Part shown: in pieces, positions 53,819 to 62,323 of the stretch | Layout of the letters: every line of letters begins with the position of its first letter | How positions within the stretch are numbered: the first letter of the stretch is position 1 | Source: CAISIP01 sp031396205 | Lineage (GTDB): Bacteria > Pseudomonadota > Gammaproteobacteria > Burkholderiales > Burkholderiaceae_C | Length of the DNA: 64,000 nt | Assembly: GCA_031396205.1 (NCBI GenBank) | Contig: JANNKH010000086.1 | Location: forward strand, 1-64,000 | Direction of reading: 5' to 3' | Translations under genes and position numbers: made by a program | The notes under the pieces: generated by a model | What the model was told of the DNA's origin: nothing | What the model saw: the letters and a program-made list of their open reading frames with translations, nothing else | The model's database searches: none

Positions 53819-55629
53819 CAATCGTCCACCTGCAAAATTGCAAGGAACGCCTCCTGCGGCACTTCGACCGACCCGATCTGCTTCATTCTTTTCTTGCCTG
53901 CTTTTTGCTTTTCGAGGAGTTTGCGTTTGCGCGAAATATCGCCGCCATAGCACTTGGCCAGGACGTTCTTGCGCAGCGCCTTGATTGTCTCACGCGCAAT
54001 CACGTTGGCCCCGATCGCGGCCTGGATCGCGACGTCGTACATCTGGCGTGAAATGATCTCGCGCATCTTCGCGACAACGGCACGCGCCCGGTATTGCGAT
54101 TGCGATCGGTGCACGATGATGGACAAGGCATCGACTTTCTCTCCGTTGAGCAGGATGTCGACCTTCACGACGTCCGCGCCCCGGTATTCCTTGAACGCGT
54201 AGTCCATCGAGGCGTAACCTCGGCTGACCGACTTGAGCTTGTCGAAGAAGTCCAGCACGATCTCACCGAGCGGCATCTCATAAGTCAGCATCACCTGGCG
54301 TCCGTGGTAGGCCATGTTCATTTGCACACCGCGCTTTTGGTTTGCCAGCGTCATCACGCTGCCCACATATTCCTGGGGCATGTACAGGTGCACGGTAACG
54401 ATCGGTTCGCGGATTTCCTCGGTCTTTCCGATGTCCGGTAGCTTCGACGGGTTCTCGACCATCACAATTTCGCCACCCGTCTTGACGACCTGGTACACCA
54501 CACTGGGCGCCGTCGTGATCAGGTCCTGGTCAAACTCGCGCTCGAGACGCTCCTGGACAATTTCCATGTGCAACAGACCCAGAAATCCGCAGCGGAATCC
54601 GAATCCCAGCGCCTGCGAAACTTCCGGTTCGTAGCGCAACGAGGAATCGTTCAGTTTGAGCTTCTCCAGGCTGTCGCGCAGGCCCTCATACTGGTTGGCC
54701 TCGGTCGGATACAGGCCGGCAAAGACCTGCGGCTGGATTTCCTTGAACCCGGGCAGCGCCTCGGTCGCGGTGAACGCGGCACCGCCCGTACCGCCCTTGA
54801 TCAGCGTGATGGTGTCGCCGACCTTGGCCGCCTGCAGTTCGCGAATACCGGCGATGATGTAGCCCACTTCGCCGGCCTCCAGCGACTCGCGGGGCTCGTC
54901 AGCCGGGGTGAACACACCCAGGTTGTCGGCGTTGTAGCTGGTGCCCGTGGCCATCATCTTGATGCGCTCGCCCTTGGCGAGTCGGCCGTCGACGACGCGC
55001 ACCAGCATCACGACGCCCACATAGGTGTCGAACCAGCTGTCGATGATCATTGCTCGCAACGGCCCATCGGCATTTCCGCGCGGCGGCGGAATCCTGGCCA
55101 CGATCGCTTCGAGAATCTCGTCGACGCCCAGCCCCGTCTTGGCGGAGCAGGCTATCGCATCGCTGGCGTCGATGCCGATCACGTCCTCGATTTCCTTGCG
55201 CGCGTTTTCAGGATCGGCGTTGGGCAGATCCATCTTGTTGAGCACCGGCACGACCTCGACGCCCAGGTCAAGAGCGGTGTAGCAATTGGCCACCGTCTGC
55301 GCCTCGACGCCCTGGCTGGCATCGACCACCAGCAAAGCACCTTCGCAGGCCGACAAGGATCGACTCACCTCGTACGAGAAGTCGACATGGCCCGGCGTGT
55401 CGATCAGGTTGAGGTTGTAGCAGATGCCGTCTCGCCCCGTGTAGCGCAGGCAAGCGGTCTGCGCCTTGATGGTTATCCCACGTTCCTTCTCGATATCCAT
55501 CGAGTCAAGAACCTGTGATTGCATGTCGCGCGCAGCGAGTCCGCCGCAGGTCTGAATCAAGCGGTCTGCGAGTGTCGACTTGCCATGGTCAATGTGCGCA
55601 ATGATCGAAAAATTTCTGATGTGATCCAT
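53818..55629 (-). CDS. lepA: Elongation factor 4 (LepA)
   Basis: A 603-residue translational GTPase that back-translocates or remodels stalled ribosomes. G1 is AHIDHGKSTLADR near residues 11-23, G3 DTPGHVDFSYEVSR near 78-91, G4 NKMDLPNADPE near 132-142, and the C-terminal domain carries RKRKLLEKQKAGKKRMKQIG. I use the ATG at 55629; a TTG lies one codon before. No promoter or good Shine-Dalgarno sequence is visible in the 41 bp to the upstream terminator. Confidence 0.98.
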   Translation of the reverse strand: MDHIRNFSIIAHIDHGKSTLADRLIQTCGGLAARDMQSQVLDSMDIEKERGITIKAQTACLRYTGRDGICYNLNLIDTPGHVDFSYEVSRSLSACEGALLVVDASQGVEAQTVANCYTALDLGVEVVPVLNKMDLPNADPENARKEIEDVIGIDASDAIACSAKTGLGVDEILEAIVARIPPPRGNADGPLRAMIIDSWFDTYVGVVMLVRVVDGRLAKGERIKMMATGTSYNADNLGVFTPADEPRESLEAGEVGYIIAGIRELQAAKVGDTITLIKGGTGGAAFTATEALPGFKEIQPQVFAGLYPTEANQYEGLRDSLEKLKLNDSSLRYEPEVSQALGFGFRCGFLGLLHMEIVQERLEREFDQDLITTAPSVVYQVVKTGGEIVMVENPSKLPDIGKTEEIREPIVTVHLYMPQEYVGSVMTLANQKRGVQMNMAYHGRQVMLTYEMPLGEIVLDFFDKLKSVSRGYASMDYAFKEYRGADVVKVDILLNGEKVDALSIIVHRSQSQYRARAVVAKMREIISRQMYDVAIQAAIGANVIARETIKALRKNVLAKCYGGDISRKRKLLEKQKAGKKRMKQIGSVEVPQEAFLAILQVDD

Positions 55630-55670
55630 CAACGAGAACGCTTAAGTAATTGAATTGGAAAGAGGACCGG

Positions 55671-55705
55671 TAAGAAAAAAGGGCGCGTCACAAAATGACG
55701 CGCCC
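55671..55705 (-). terminator. Strong terminator 45 bp before lepA, possible attenuator
   Basis: On the minus strand AGGGCGCGTCA and TGACGCGCCCT form an 11-bp stem around a TTTTG loop, followed by TTTTTCTTA. It lies between the lepA start and the upstream non-coding stretch. It may end a small RNA or attenuate lepA expression. Confidence 0.85.
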
Positions 55706-55965
55706 TGAACCAACAATCATTGGCAACTGCGATAGTTGGAACTTCATTGTAGGCAAAAAGGCTTGAAAGCCCAGACCCCTCGCAGCAAAAGCAAGTCGTT
55801 GCAGGGCAGCAACAGGAATCTTATGCACAGCTTGTTAACAGTTTTCGAAACGGAACACTGAACAACTTGTGGGTGATCTGTGGATCGGCTGTGAGGATCG
55901 ATCCGACCATCCCATATGGTGGACTTAGGGCCAAACGATATGCCAAAAAACATATTTTGAACACC
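55671..55965 (-). ncRNA. Candidate small RNA or lepA leader ending in a terminator
   Basis: The stretch 55633-56141 has no convincing gene. On the minus strand a possible -10 TAGAAT (55970-55975) would start an RNA near 55963 that ends at the terminator above, about 295 nt. TTGTCA at 55996-56001 is too far (20 bp) to be a normal -35. A second possible start is after TACAAT at 55746-55751. The sequence is less GC-rich than its neighbours. It contains TTATGCACA on the plus strand, a perfect match to the DnaA-box consensus TTWTNCACA. An RNA gene or leader is inference. Confidence 0.4.
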
Positions 55966-56083
55966 CGCCATTCTAACCAATCCCACGATAGACCCTGACA
56001 AGTCAGTGTTCACAAACTTAAAAGACAGCGAAAGTCGTCACAAAATATCCTTCGTCCATAGCCTTGCGGTCGCGGCAAACCAA

Positions 56084-56118
56084 CAATTAACCCGCAATTC
56101 ACTCGGACATTGCGGGCT
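56084..56118 (-). terminator. Terminator after mucD
   Basis: CCCGCAAT and ATTGCGGG (arms 56109-56116 and 56091-56098 on the plus strand) form an 8-bp perfect stem with a 10-base loop, followed on the minus strand by TTAATTGTT. It is 24 bp after the mucD stop. Confidence 0.75.
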
Positions 56119-56141
56119 TGTGCCTGAATGCGGTGTCTGTT

Positions 56142-57614
56142 TCAGCCCGCCAGGCGAATCACCGCGTACTGCACCCAGTCACCCCTGCGATAGAGGATAT
56201 TGATGGGCTTTGCACGATCCGATTTGGCCAGAGCGGCCTCGAAATCCTTCATGTTCTTGATTTCGAGATTTGCGATCGCGGTGATGATGTCTCCCTCGCG
56301 AATGCCGGCGCGCTGCGCCGCATCGGTTGCGGCATCGACCTTTACGCCGCCCTTGAGCTTGAGTTCCTTCTTCTGTACATCGGACAGTTCGCTGATCGTT
56401 AGACCCAGGGCCTGCCCGGCGACCGATGCCTTGGGCTTGTCGATCTTGTCGGGCGCGCTTTGCGCAACCTTGTCGGCTTCTACTTCACCGATCGTGATCG
56501 TCAAATCCTTCGTGCTGCCGCGGCGGAAAACGGTCACGCTGCTGCGCGTGCCTGGCTTGATGCTGCCCACCTGACGCGGCAGATCACTGTGGCGCTCGAT
56601 CGTCTTGCCTTCGAACCGCACGATGATGTCGCCGGCCTCGATGCCCGCCTTATCTGCCGGAGATCCGGCTTCGACACCGCGCACCAGCGCGCCAGTGGGC
56701 TTACCCATGCCAATGGCCTCGGCCACATCCTTGGTCACCTGGTCTATTTGAACGCCAATGCGCCCGCGAGACACCCGCCCTGAGGTGCGCAACTGATCAC
56801 TGACCCGAATCGCCTCGTCCATCGGAATGGCAAACGAGATTCCCATGAATCCACCCGAACGGGAATAGATCTGGCTATTGATGCCGACCACCTCGCCGCG
56901 CATGTTGATCAAGGGCCCGCCCGAGTTTCCCGGGTTGATGGCCACGTCGGTCTGAATGAACGGCAGGTAATCGCCGGTGTCGCGCTGCTTCGCACTGACG
57001 ATACCCGCGGTGACCGTGTTTTTCAGCCCGAAAGGCGAACCGATGGCCATGACCCATTCGCCGACCTTGAGCCGGTTTACGTCGCCCACCTTGACAGCGG
57101 GCAGTCCGGTTGCCTCGATCTTGACGACGGCGACATCGGTTCGCTTGTCCGTGCCGATGATGCGCGCCTTGAATTCGCGGTCATCGGTCAACGTCACCAG
57201 CACTTCTTCGGCACCGTCGACCACATGCGCGTTGGTCATGATGTAGCCATCGGCCGTCAGGATGAATCCGGACCCGACCCCACGCGGCTGCTCTTCTTCC
57301 TGCGGCTGCGGTCGGTTGGAACGTGGGCCGGGCTGCCGCGGAATGTTCGGAATGGGAACCCCGAACCGGCGGAAGAACTCCAGCATATCCTCGTCGATGG
57401 CGCCGCCATTTCCCTGGCGTGGCCGGGCCGCCACTTTCTCCAGCGTGCGGATATTCACCACCGAGGGGCCGACCTGTTCGACCAGTTCCGTGAAATCGGG
57501 CAACACCCGCACTTGCGCGCTGGCTGGAGCCAATGGCAAAAACCCCATTGCGGTCGCAGCCGTCATTGCGGCGAGCCATCGCCGTGCGCGATCGTAATTG
57601 CAATTCATGTTCAT
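56142..57614 (-). CDS. mucD: DegP/MucD-family periplasmic serine protease
   Basis: A 490-residue Do-like protease that degrades misfolded envelope proteins and quiets sigma-E signalling. A signal peptide ending in PASAQ (about residue 34) is followed by a trypsin-like domain: His in NAHVVDG near 128, Asp in RTDVAVV near 158, Ser in GNSGGPL near 233. Two PDZ domains follow (about 280-370 and 395-485). A Pro-rich linker lies at about 86-106. It is the last gene of rpoE-rseA-rseB-mucD. The ATG at 57614 or 57608 is the start. Confidence 0.95.
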   Translation of the reverse strand: MNMNCNYDRARRWLAAMTAATAMGFLPLAPASAQVRVLPDFTELVEQVGPSVVNIRTLEKVAARPRQGNGGAIDEDMLEFFRRFGVPIPNIPRQPGPRSNRPQPQEEEQPRGVGSGFILTADGYIMTNAHVVDGAEEVLVTLTDDREFKARIIGTDKRTDVAVVKIEATGLPAVKVGDVNRLKVGEWVMAIGSPFGLKNTVTAGIVSAKQRDTGDYLPFIQTDVAINPGNSGGPLINMRGEVVGINSQIYSRSGGFMGISFAIPMDEAIRVSDQLRTSGRVSRGRIGVQIDQVTKDVAEAIGMGKPTGALVRGVEAGSPADKAGIEAGDIIVRFEGKTIERHSDLPRQVGSIKPGTRSSVTVFRRGSTKDLTITIGEVEADKVAQSAPDKIDKPKASVAGQALGLTISELSDVQKKELKLKGGVKVDAATDAAQRAGIREGDIITAIANLEIKNMKDFEAALAKSDRAKPINILYRRGDWVQYAVIRLAG

Positions 57615-57706
57615 TTACCTTTCATTTATATTGCTCCAGCAACCGCCGAGCGGGCCCGCAACGATCCGCTCCCGCCGCGCTGGACGCTTCCGACCTAGTT
57701 GGGGGC

Positions 57707-58765
57707 TTATCGTGTGCGCTCAAGGCCCAGTGCGAAGGCGGCCAGGGTGCTGCGCGGCACCTCGCCGATCACTGTCAGCCACCAGTCGCCAGTCTTGTCG
57801 TTCAGGCGCCGGGTCAAGGTCTGGGTTGCGCCCATCGCCATCGATCCTTCGAATGCGTGCCGACGCCGGTCAAAGGTTTCCACAAACATCGACACCGACG
57901 CCAGCCCGTCCGAGAAAACCCACTGCATCGCGCCATCTACCTTGCCGCTCTCCGCCCCAGGCGCGGGCCGCTTGTAGCAACTCATCGGACGAAAGCCAGC
58001 TACCGGGCTCTTCATGGCCCAGCCTTCCGCTTCGGCGGTCGTCTTATGCATTTCAGATTTTTCGACCCGGTAGCCGTCGGTATTGCCCATCATCTGCGTC
58101 AGCTTGGCGACGCTGACCGGTGCATCCAACTGCAACTCAGAAAAGGCCGCCTGCTCCAGCACGCGTCCATCCACGTCCAGCGTCTGGAGTTTCATGACCA
58201 GGCCCGATGCCTTTTCGCTCCAGATCCGGTAACCAAACCGCAGGCTGTCCTTTGGCTGCAGTTGGACGACATCTGCCTCGAATCCAGCCACCCGCTCCGC
58301 ACCACGCTGATGGGCACTATAGAACTGGCCAATCGACGAATCGGCGGACTGCAGCAATTGCGGAAACAACCCCAGTGATTCGCGCTTTTCGGCCACTGCC
58401 GTACGGCTGGCCGGCAGGAACGTTATGACCTGGTCATTGCGGCGAAATGTCGACCGTGGCTGGCCGCTGAGAGACTCGACCCGCTCCAACTGCAGATCAC
58501 CACTGCAGACATGCCAGATCTTGGCGCTGGAAATGTTGCTGCCAGCCGATACCACGAACGTGCCGATATAGGTCCGCTGCCGCGATGCCCCATGCATGCG
58601 CGTCAACCACTCCGAGATACCCAGCTCGCCTGTACTTGCAGGCGCTCCAGCCGGCGTGCCGCCCTGGCCCAGCGCCGGCGCCAGCAACAGCGGCACCGCC
58701 AAGGCCACTGCGCTTAGCCATCGCAGGCCTGAAAAAAGCCGGTGGCAAGGGGTGACAATCATCAA
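57707..58765 (-). CDS. rseB: Sigma-E regulator RseB (MucB)
   Basis: A 352-residue periplasmic protein that binds RseA and protects it from cleavage until lipid or protein signals appear. A signal peptide (about residues 1-33, ending ALGQ) is followed by the N-terminal lipoprotein-like domain (EWLTRMHGASRQRTYIGTFVV, residues 52-72) and a C-terminal domain (about 225-352). Its start overlaps the rseA stop (ATGA), so it is coupled to rseA. Confidence 0.92.
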   Translation of the reverse strand: MMIVTPCHRLFSGLRWLSAVALAVPLLLAPALGQGGTPAGAPASTGELGISEWLTRMHGASRQRTYIGTFVVSAGSNISSAKIWHVCSGDLQLERVESLSGQPRSTFRRNDQVITFLPASRTAVAEKRESLGLFPQLLQSADSSIGQFYSAHQRGAERVAGFEADVVQLQPKDSLRFGYRIWSEKASGLVMKLQTLDVDGRVLEQAAFSELQLDAPVSVAKLTQMMGNTDGYRVEKSEMHKTTAEAEGWAMKSPVAGFRPMSCYKRPAPGAESGKVDGAMQWVFSDGLASVSMFVETFDRRRHAFEGSMAMGATQTLTRRLNDKTGDWWLTVIGEVPRSTLAAFALGLERTR

Positions 58766-59403
58766 CGGCCCGGCTGCTCGAATGTCGCATTGCGCAAGAA
58801 GCCGGCCGGCGCTTGCAATGCAGACGTGCCACCAAACTGCCGGTGCGCCGCCAGCAACTCGTCCAGCCTTGGATCACGCAGCATCACGGGCGGCTCCGCC
58901 GCAACCGTTGCAGCCGCGCTGATCGTCGCCGCCGGTGGCGCCGCGGCCAACCGTGCCGACGCATCCGAACTGACTTGGCCAGCATGCCAGCCCAATATGG
59001 CCACCGCCGCCAGCGACGCCGCCGCCGCGAGCCACTTCCACCGCACCGTTGCGTCATTGGCGCTGGGTGGATCACCGGCCGAGACAGCCTTCGCGCTTGC
59101 GCTGATCAATACCGGCTGGTGCACCGCCAATTCCTCATTTCGCCCGATATCAAGGCGCAAGTCCGGCTGCTCGGCCTGGGAAAGGCGTTCGCGCAATCGC
59201 GCGACAAACACCTGATCCCGGCTGCAATCGGCCAAATCGGCGCAGCGCAATACGTCGCCAAGCACGTGGTAAGAATGCCAGGCGGCCCGGGCATCCTCGG
59301 ACGTCGCGAGCAAGGCCACCGCCTGCGCGAAATCGTCGCCTGCCAACTGCCCGTCGGCAAGCGCCGACATCCATTCGCGTTTTTCCAGTTCCTTGTCGTG
59401 CAT
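58762..59403 (-). CDS. rseA: Anti-sigma-E factor RseA (MucA)
   Basis: A 213-residue protein that holds the sigma factor at the membrane. The N-terminal cytoplasmic anti-sigma domain shows KREWMSALADGQLAGDDF (residues 8-25) and AWHSYHVLGDVLRC near 41-54. A membrane segment covers about 123-140 (WKWLAAAASLAAVAILGW) and a short Ala-rich periplasmic part follows. It lies 21 bp after rpoE and overlaps rseB. Confidence 0.92.
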   Translation of the reverse strand: MHDKELEKREWMSALADGQLAGDDFAQAVALLATSEDARAAWHSYHVLGDVLRCADLADCSRDQVFVARLRERLSQAEQPDLRLDIGRNEELAVHQPVLISASAKAVSAGDPPSANDATVRWKWLAAAASLAAVAILGWHAGQVSSDASARLAAAPPAATISAAATVAAEPPVMLRDPRLDELLAAHRQFGGTSALQAPAGFLRNATFEQPGR

Positions 59404-59424
59404 ATCAGATTTCCTTGCAATCCT

Positions 59425-60072
59425 TCACCAACGCTTACCGCCCTGGTTTTCCAACATGGGGCGTATACGGGCCGATACCGCTTCCCGCGCGCGAAAAATT
59501 CGGGAGCGCACGGTACCGATCGGGCAGTTCATGGCAACGGCAATTTCCTCGTAACTCAGTCCTTCAATTTCACGCAGAATCACGGCCTCTCTCAAATCGG
59601 GCGGCAATGCGTCCATGGCAGCGTTGACGACCGCGCCGATCTCTTTGGCAGCCAGCACTGATTCGGGTGTCTCATCCGCTATTGGTTCATTTCCGCGACG
59701 GGAAGTTTCATCGTCGTCATCAACTGATCGCCAGGAAGCCTCCGATACGGTCGGATCGCGCTTCATGTCCATCAAGGCCTTCTTGGCAGTATTGACGGCA
59801 ATGCGGTACAACCATGTGTAGAACTGGGCGTCGCCGCGGAACTGGTGCAGGGCCCGGTAGGCCCGGATGAAGGTCTCCTGCGCAATATCCTCGACCAGAT
59901 CAACATCCCGCACCATGCGCCCGATCAGGCGCTGGATGCGGCGCTGGTACTTGATTACCAGCAATTCATAGGCGCGCTGGTCGCCGGCGACCGTGCGCTC
60001 CACCAACAGACGATCGCTGTCCGGCGCCGCCGCCCCAGCGCCGTCATCGTTGATTCCCGGACCGGTAATCAT
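59425..60072 (-). CDS. rpoE: RNA polymerase sigma-E factor (RpoE/AlgU)
   Basis: A 215-residue extracytoplasmic-function sigma factor. Region 2 includes AYELLVIKYQRRIQRLIGRMV and DIAQETFIRAYRALHQFRG, then FYTWLYRIAVNTAKK; region 4 includes LPPDLREAVILREIEGLSYEE and CPIGTVRSRIFRAREAV. A 25-residue N-terminal extension and an acidic Asp-rich linker (about 117-135) separate them. The start overlaps the upstream membrane-protein gene (ATGA), and rseA follows 21 bp downstream. Confidence 0.96.
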   Translation of the reverse strand: MITGPGINDDGAGAAAPDSDRLLVERTVAGDQRAYELLVIKYQRRIQRLIGRMVRDVDLVEDIAQETFIRAYRALHQFRGDAQFYTWLYRIAVNTAKKALMDMKRDPTVSEASWRSVDDDDETSRRGNEPIADETPESVLAAKEIGAVVNAAMDALPPDLREAVILREIEGLSYEEIAVAMNCPIGTVRSRIFRAREAVSARIRPMLENQGGKRW

Positions 60073-60560
60073 GGTGGTGCCGGTTGCCGCGATTGATCTG
60101 GCGCAGGGTCACCACGCTGCGGGCACGCCGCAATCAGCGCGCGGCGTATCCCCAACCAGTGCTCGGGGCGTGAGGCCCGTTCGAGCCAGAACCAGTGTGT
60201 GGCACCGGCATGCGAAACGAATCGAACCAACAGCCCGGATTGGGTATCCAGTCGTACGGCGAGATCGCCTTGGAGTCTGTCCCTCGGCTGTTGCCACCAC
60301 CATTCGGTACCATCCCAGCTCAACGTACCGGCTTGCGTCAGCGGTCGCCAGCGGCTGGCCAAGAGTGCTGCTGTTACCGTGAGCAGCAGGCCAAGCCATG
60401 GCCGCCAGTCGGCGGGGCCAACCGACCAAAACCAGTACAGATCAATCGCCATCGCGCAGATCCAGGTAAACCACCATGCTCCGGACAGAAGCACGGATTT
60501 GCCCAGCGGGTAGTCCACCGCCGGGGGCCGGGTCATGGGGTCGTTTCCGCGATCAGACAT
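60069..60560 (-). CDS. Small membrane protein coupled to rpoE
   Basis: A 163-residue protein with two hydrophobic segments near residues 27-46 and 52-68 (WWFTWICAMAIDLYWFWSV, then WLGLLLTVTAALLAS), followed by a Trp-rich soluble part (WDGTEWWWQQ, LLVRFVSHAGATHWFWLERAS). The start is uncertain: ATG at 60560 or at 60536. It lies between fabF and rpoE and its stop overlaps the rpoE start by four bases. I recall similar unnamed proteins at this position in Comamonadaceae. Function unknown. Confidence 0.75.
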   Translation of the reverse strand: MSDRGNDPMTRPPAVDYPLGKSVLLSGAWWFTWICAMAIDLYWFWSVGPADWRPWLGLLLTVTAALLASRWRPLTQAGTLSWDGTEWWWQQPRDRLQGDLAVRLDTQSGLLVRFVSHAGATHWFWLERASRPEHWLGIRRALIAACPQRGDPAPDQSRQPAPP

Positions 60561-60592
60561 GTCGGGTGCCAAGCGCTCTGCCAGCAAGAGGG

Positions 60593-61837
60593 TCAGATGC
60601 GACGGAAAACAAGCGTTCCGTTGGTTCCGCCAAAACCGAAGTTGTTCTTGACCGCTACATCGATCTTCATGTCGCGCGCGACATTGGCGCAGTAGTCCAA
60701 GTCACATTCGGGGTCCTGGTTGAAAATATTGATGGTCGGCGGGCTCTTCTGATGGTGCAGTGCCAGCACGGTGAACACCGACTCCACGCCCCCTGCACCA
60801 CCCAACAAATGCCCGGTCATCGACTTGGTCGAGTTCACGACGACCTTGCGCGCGTGATCGCCCAAAGCAGCCTTGATAGCATTCGTTTCGTTGATGTCGC
60901 CCAGCGGGGTGGACGTACCATGTGCATTGAGATAGTCGACCTGATCCGGGTTGACACCCGCATTGCGCATCGCGCTGACCATCGCGCGACGCGGACCATC
61001 CATATTGGGCGCAGTCATGTGACCTGCATCGGCGCTCATGCCCAATCCCGCCAGCTCGGCATAGATTTTTGCGCCGCGCGCGCGTGCATGGTTCAATTCC
61101 TCGAGCACCATCACGCCGGCACCTTCGCCCAGCACGAAACCGTCTCGATCCCGATCCCAGGGGCGGGAGGCAGTTGCCGGATCGTCATTACGAGTCGACA
61201 TGGCACGCATCGCGGCGAATCCGCCAATACCCAGCGGCGATACGGTTGCCTCCGATCCGCCGGCGACCACCACGTCCGCATCACCGTATTCGATCATGCG
61301 ACCTGCCACACCAATGCTGTGCAGGCCCGTAGTGCAGGCGGTCACGATGGCCAGGTTTGGACCCTTGAACCCAAACCGGATCGACACATGGCCGGAGATC
61401 ATGTTGATGATCGATGCCGGCACAAAAAAAGGCGATATCCGCCGGGGACCCCGTTGGCGCAGTTCCTCGTGTGTGCCCTCGATCATCGGCAGCCCACCGA
61501 TGCCAGAACCGATCACACATCCGATCCGGGTCGCCAATTCGTCGTCCAATGCATCGCCGGTGGGAAGTCCGGAGTCCGCCACTGCCTGCATCGCGGCCGC
61601 GATACCGAAATGGATGAATGCATCCATGGTTCGGGCTTCCTTGGCCCGGATATACGACTCCAGATCGAAACCGCGCACTTCCCCAGCAATCCTGCAGGCA
61701 AAGCCGGAGGCGTCGAACTTCGTGATCGTGTCGATCCCTGATTTCCCGGCCAGCAAGTTGGACCAGGCTTCGGACACGGTGTTTCCAACGGGGCTGACAC
61801 AACCCAGACCGGTTACCACAACGCGACGACGGGACAT
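60593..61837 (-). CDS. fabF: 3-oxoacyl-[ACP] synthase II
   Basis: A 414-residue condensing enzyme elongating acyl-ACP, and needed for cis-vaccenate synthesis. It starts MSRRRVVVTGLGCVSPVGN. The active-site cysteine is in AIVTACTTGLHSIGVA near residue 166, with histidines in LNAHGTSTPLGD near 305 and KSMTGHLLGGAGGVE near 340. It follows acpP by 138 bp and precedes the small membrane protein and rpoE. Confidence 0.98.
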   Translation of the reverse strand: MSRRRVVVTGLGCVSPVGNTVSEAWSNLLAGKSGIDTITKFDASGFACRIAGEVRGFDLESYIRAKEARTMDAFIHFGIAAAMQAVADSGLPTGDALDDELATRIGCVIGSGIGGLPMIEGTHEELRQRGPRRISPFFVPASIINMISGHVSIRFGFKGPNLAIVTACTTGLHSIGVAGRMIEYGDADVVVAGGSEATVSPLGIGGFAAMRAMSTRNDDPATASRPWDRDRDGFVLGEGAGVMVLEELNHARARGAKIYAELAGLGMSADAGHMTAPNMDGPRRAMVSAMRNAGVNPDQVDYLNAHGTSTPLGDINETNAIKAALGDHARKVVVNSTKSMTGHLLGGAGGVESVFTVLALHHQKSPPTINIFNQDPECDLDYCANVARDMKIDVAVKNNFGFGGTNGTLVFRRI

Positions 61838-61942
61838 GAACTTTAAGGCCTATGGTTGGCGACGATGCGCGGCCGCTTGGGCTGCGCCTGGCCGGGGCAT
61901 ACGCAGCGCGACAGTATGCGCCGCACTACATGCCTTGCTGCA

Positions 61943-61963
61943 CCCGGTCCACGTGGGACCGGG
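61943..61963 (-). other. Perfect hairpin between acpP and fabF
   Basis: CCCGGTCC (61943-61950) and GGACCGGG (61956-61963) form an 8-bp perfect stem with the loop ACGTG, about 12 bases after the acpP stop on the minus strand. No T-tract follows, so it may set mRNA stability or partial termination between a highly expressed gene and fabF. Confidence 0.5.
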
Positions 61964-61975
61964 CGAAGTGGCGTG

Positions 61976-62215
61976 TCACGCCTTTTGATGGGTGTTGGCG
62001 TAGTCGATCGCGTTTTGCACGGTCGTTATCTTCTCAGCGTCTTCATCCGGAATCTCGATGCCAAACTCGTCTTCAAGAGCCATCACGAGTTCAACCGTAT
62101 CCAGCGAGTCGGCACCCAGATCGGCAACGAAGGCCTTCTCGTTGGTGACCTGCGACTCCTCAACTCCGAGTTGTTCTGCAATGATTTTTTTGACGCGCGC
62201 TTCAATATCGCTCAT
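61976..62215 (-). CDS. acpP: Acyl carrier protein
   Basis: A 79-residue, highly acidic carrier protein that holds growing fatty acids. Ser37 in ADLGADSLDTVELVMALE is the phosphopantetheine site, added by AcpS. It begins MSDIEARVKKIIAEQL. The ATG at 62215 has GGGACTCC upstream and gives the standard length. It lies between fabG and fabF. Confidence 0.98.
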   Translation of the reverse strand: MSDIEARVKKIIAEQLGVEESQVTNEKAFVADLGADSLDTVELVMALEDEFGIEIPDEDAEKITTVQNAIDYANTHQKA

Positions 62216-62323
62216 GGAGTCCCTCAAAGGGTTGTAAAAGAATCTGCGATTTTAGCCACCTTGCCGTCCCGGCTTCCAGTTGACCGCCGAACAGACGATG
62301 CGGCGTGATTCCGTGCATGCGCA

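Noticed and set aside
55744..56013. 89-codon minus-strand frame in the lepA-upstream gap
   Set aside because: No Shine-Dalgarno sequence, unusual composition rich in Leu and Cys at the end, and no family resemblance; more likely non-coding RNA sequence.
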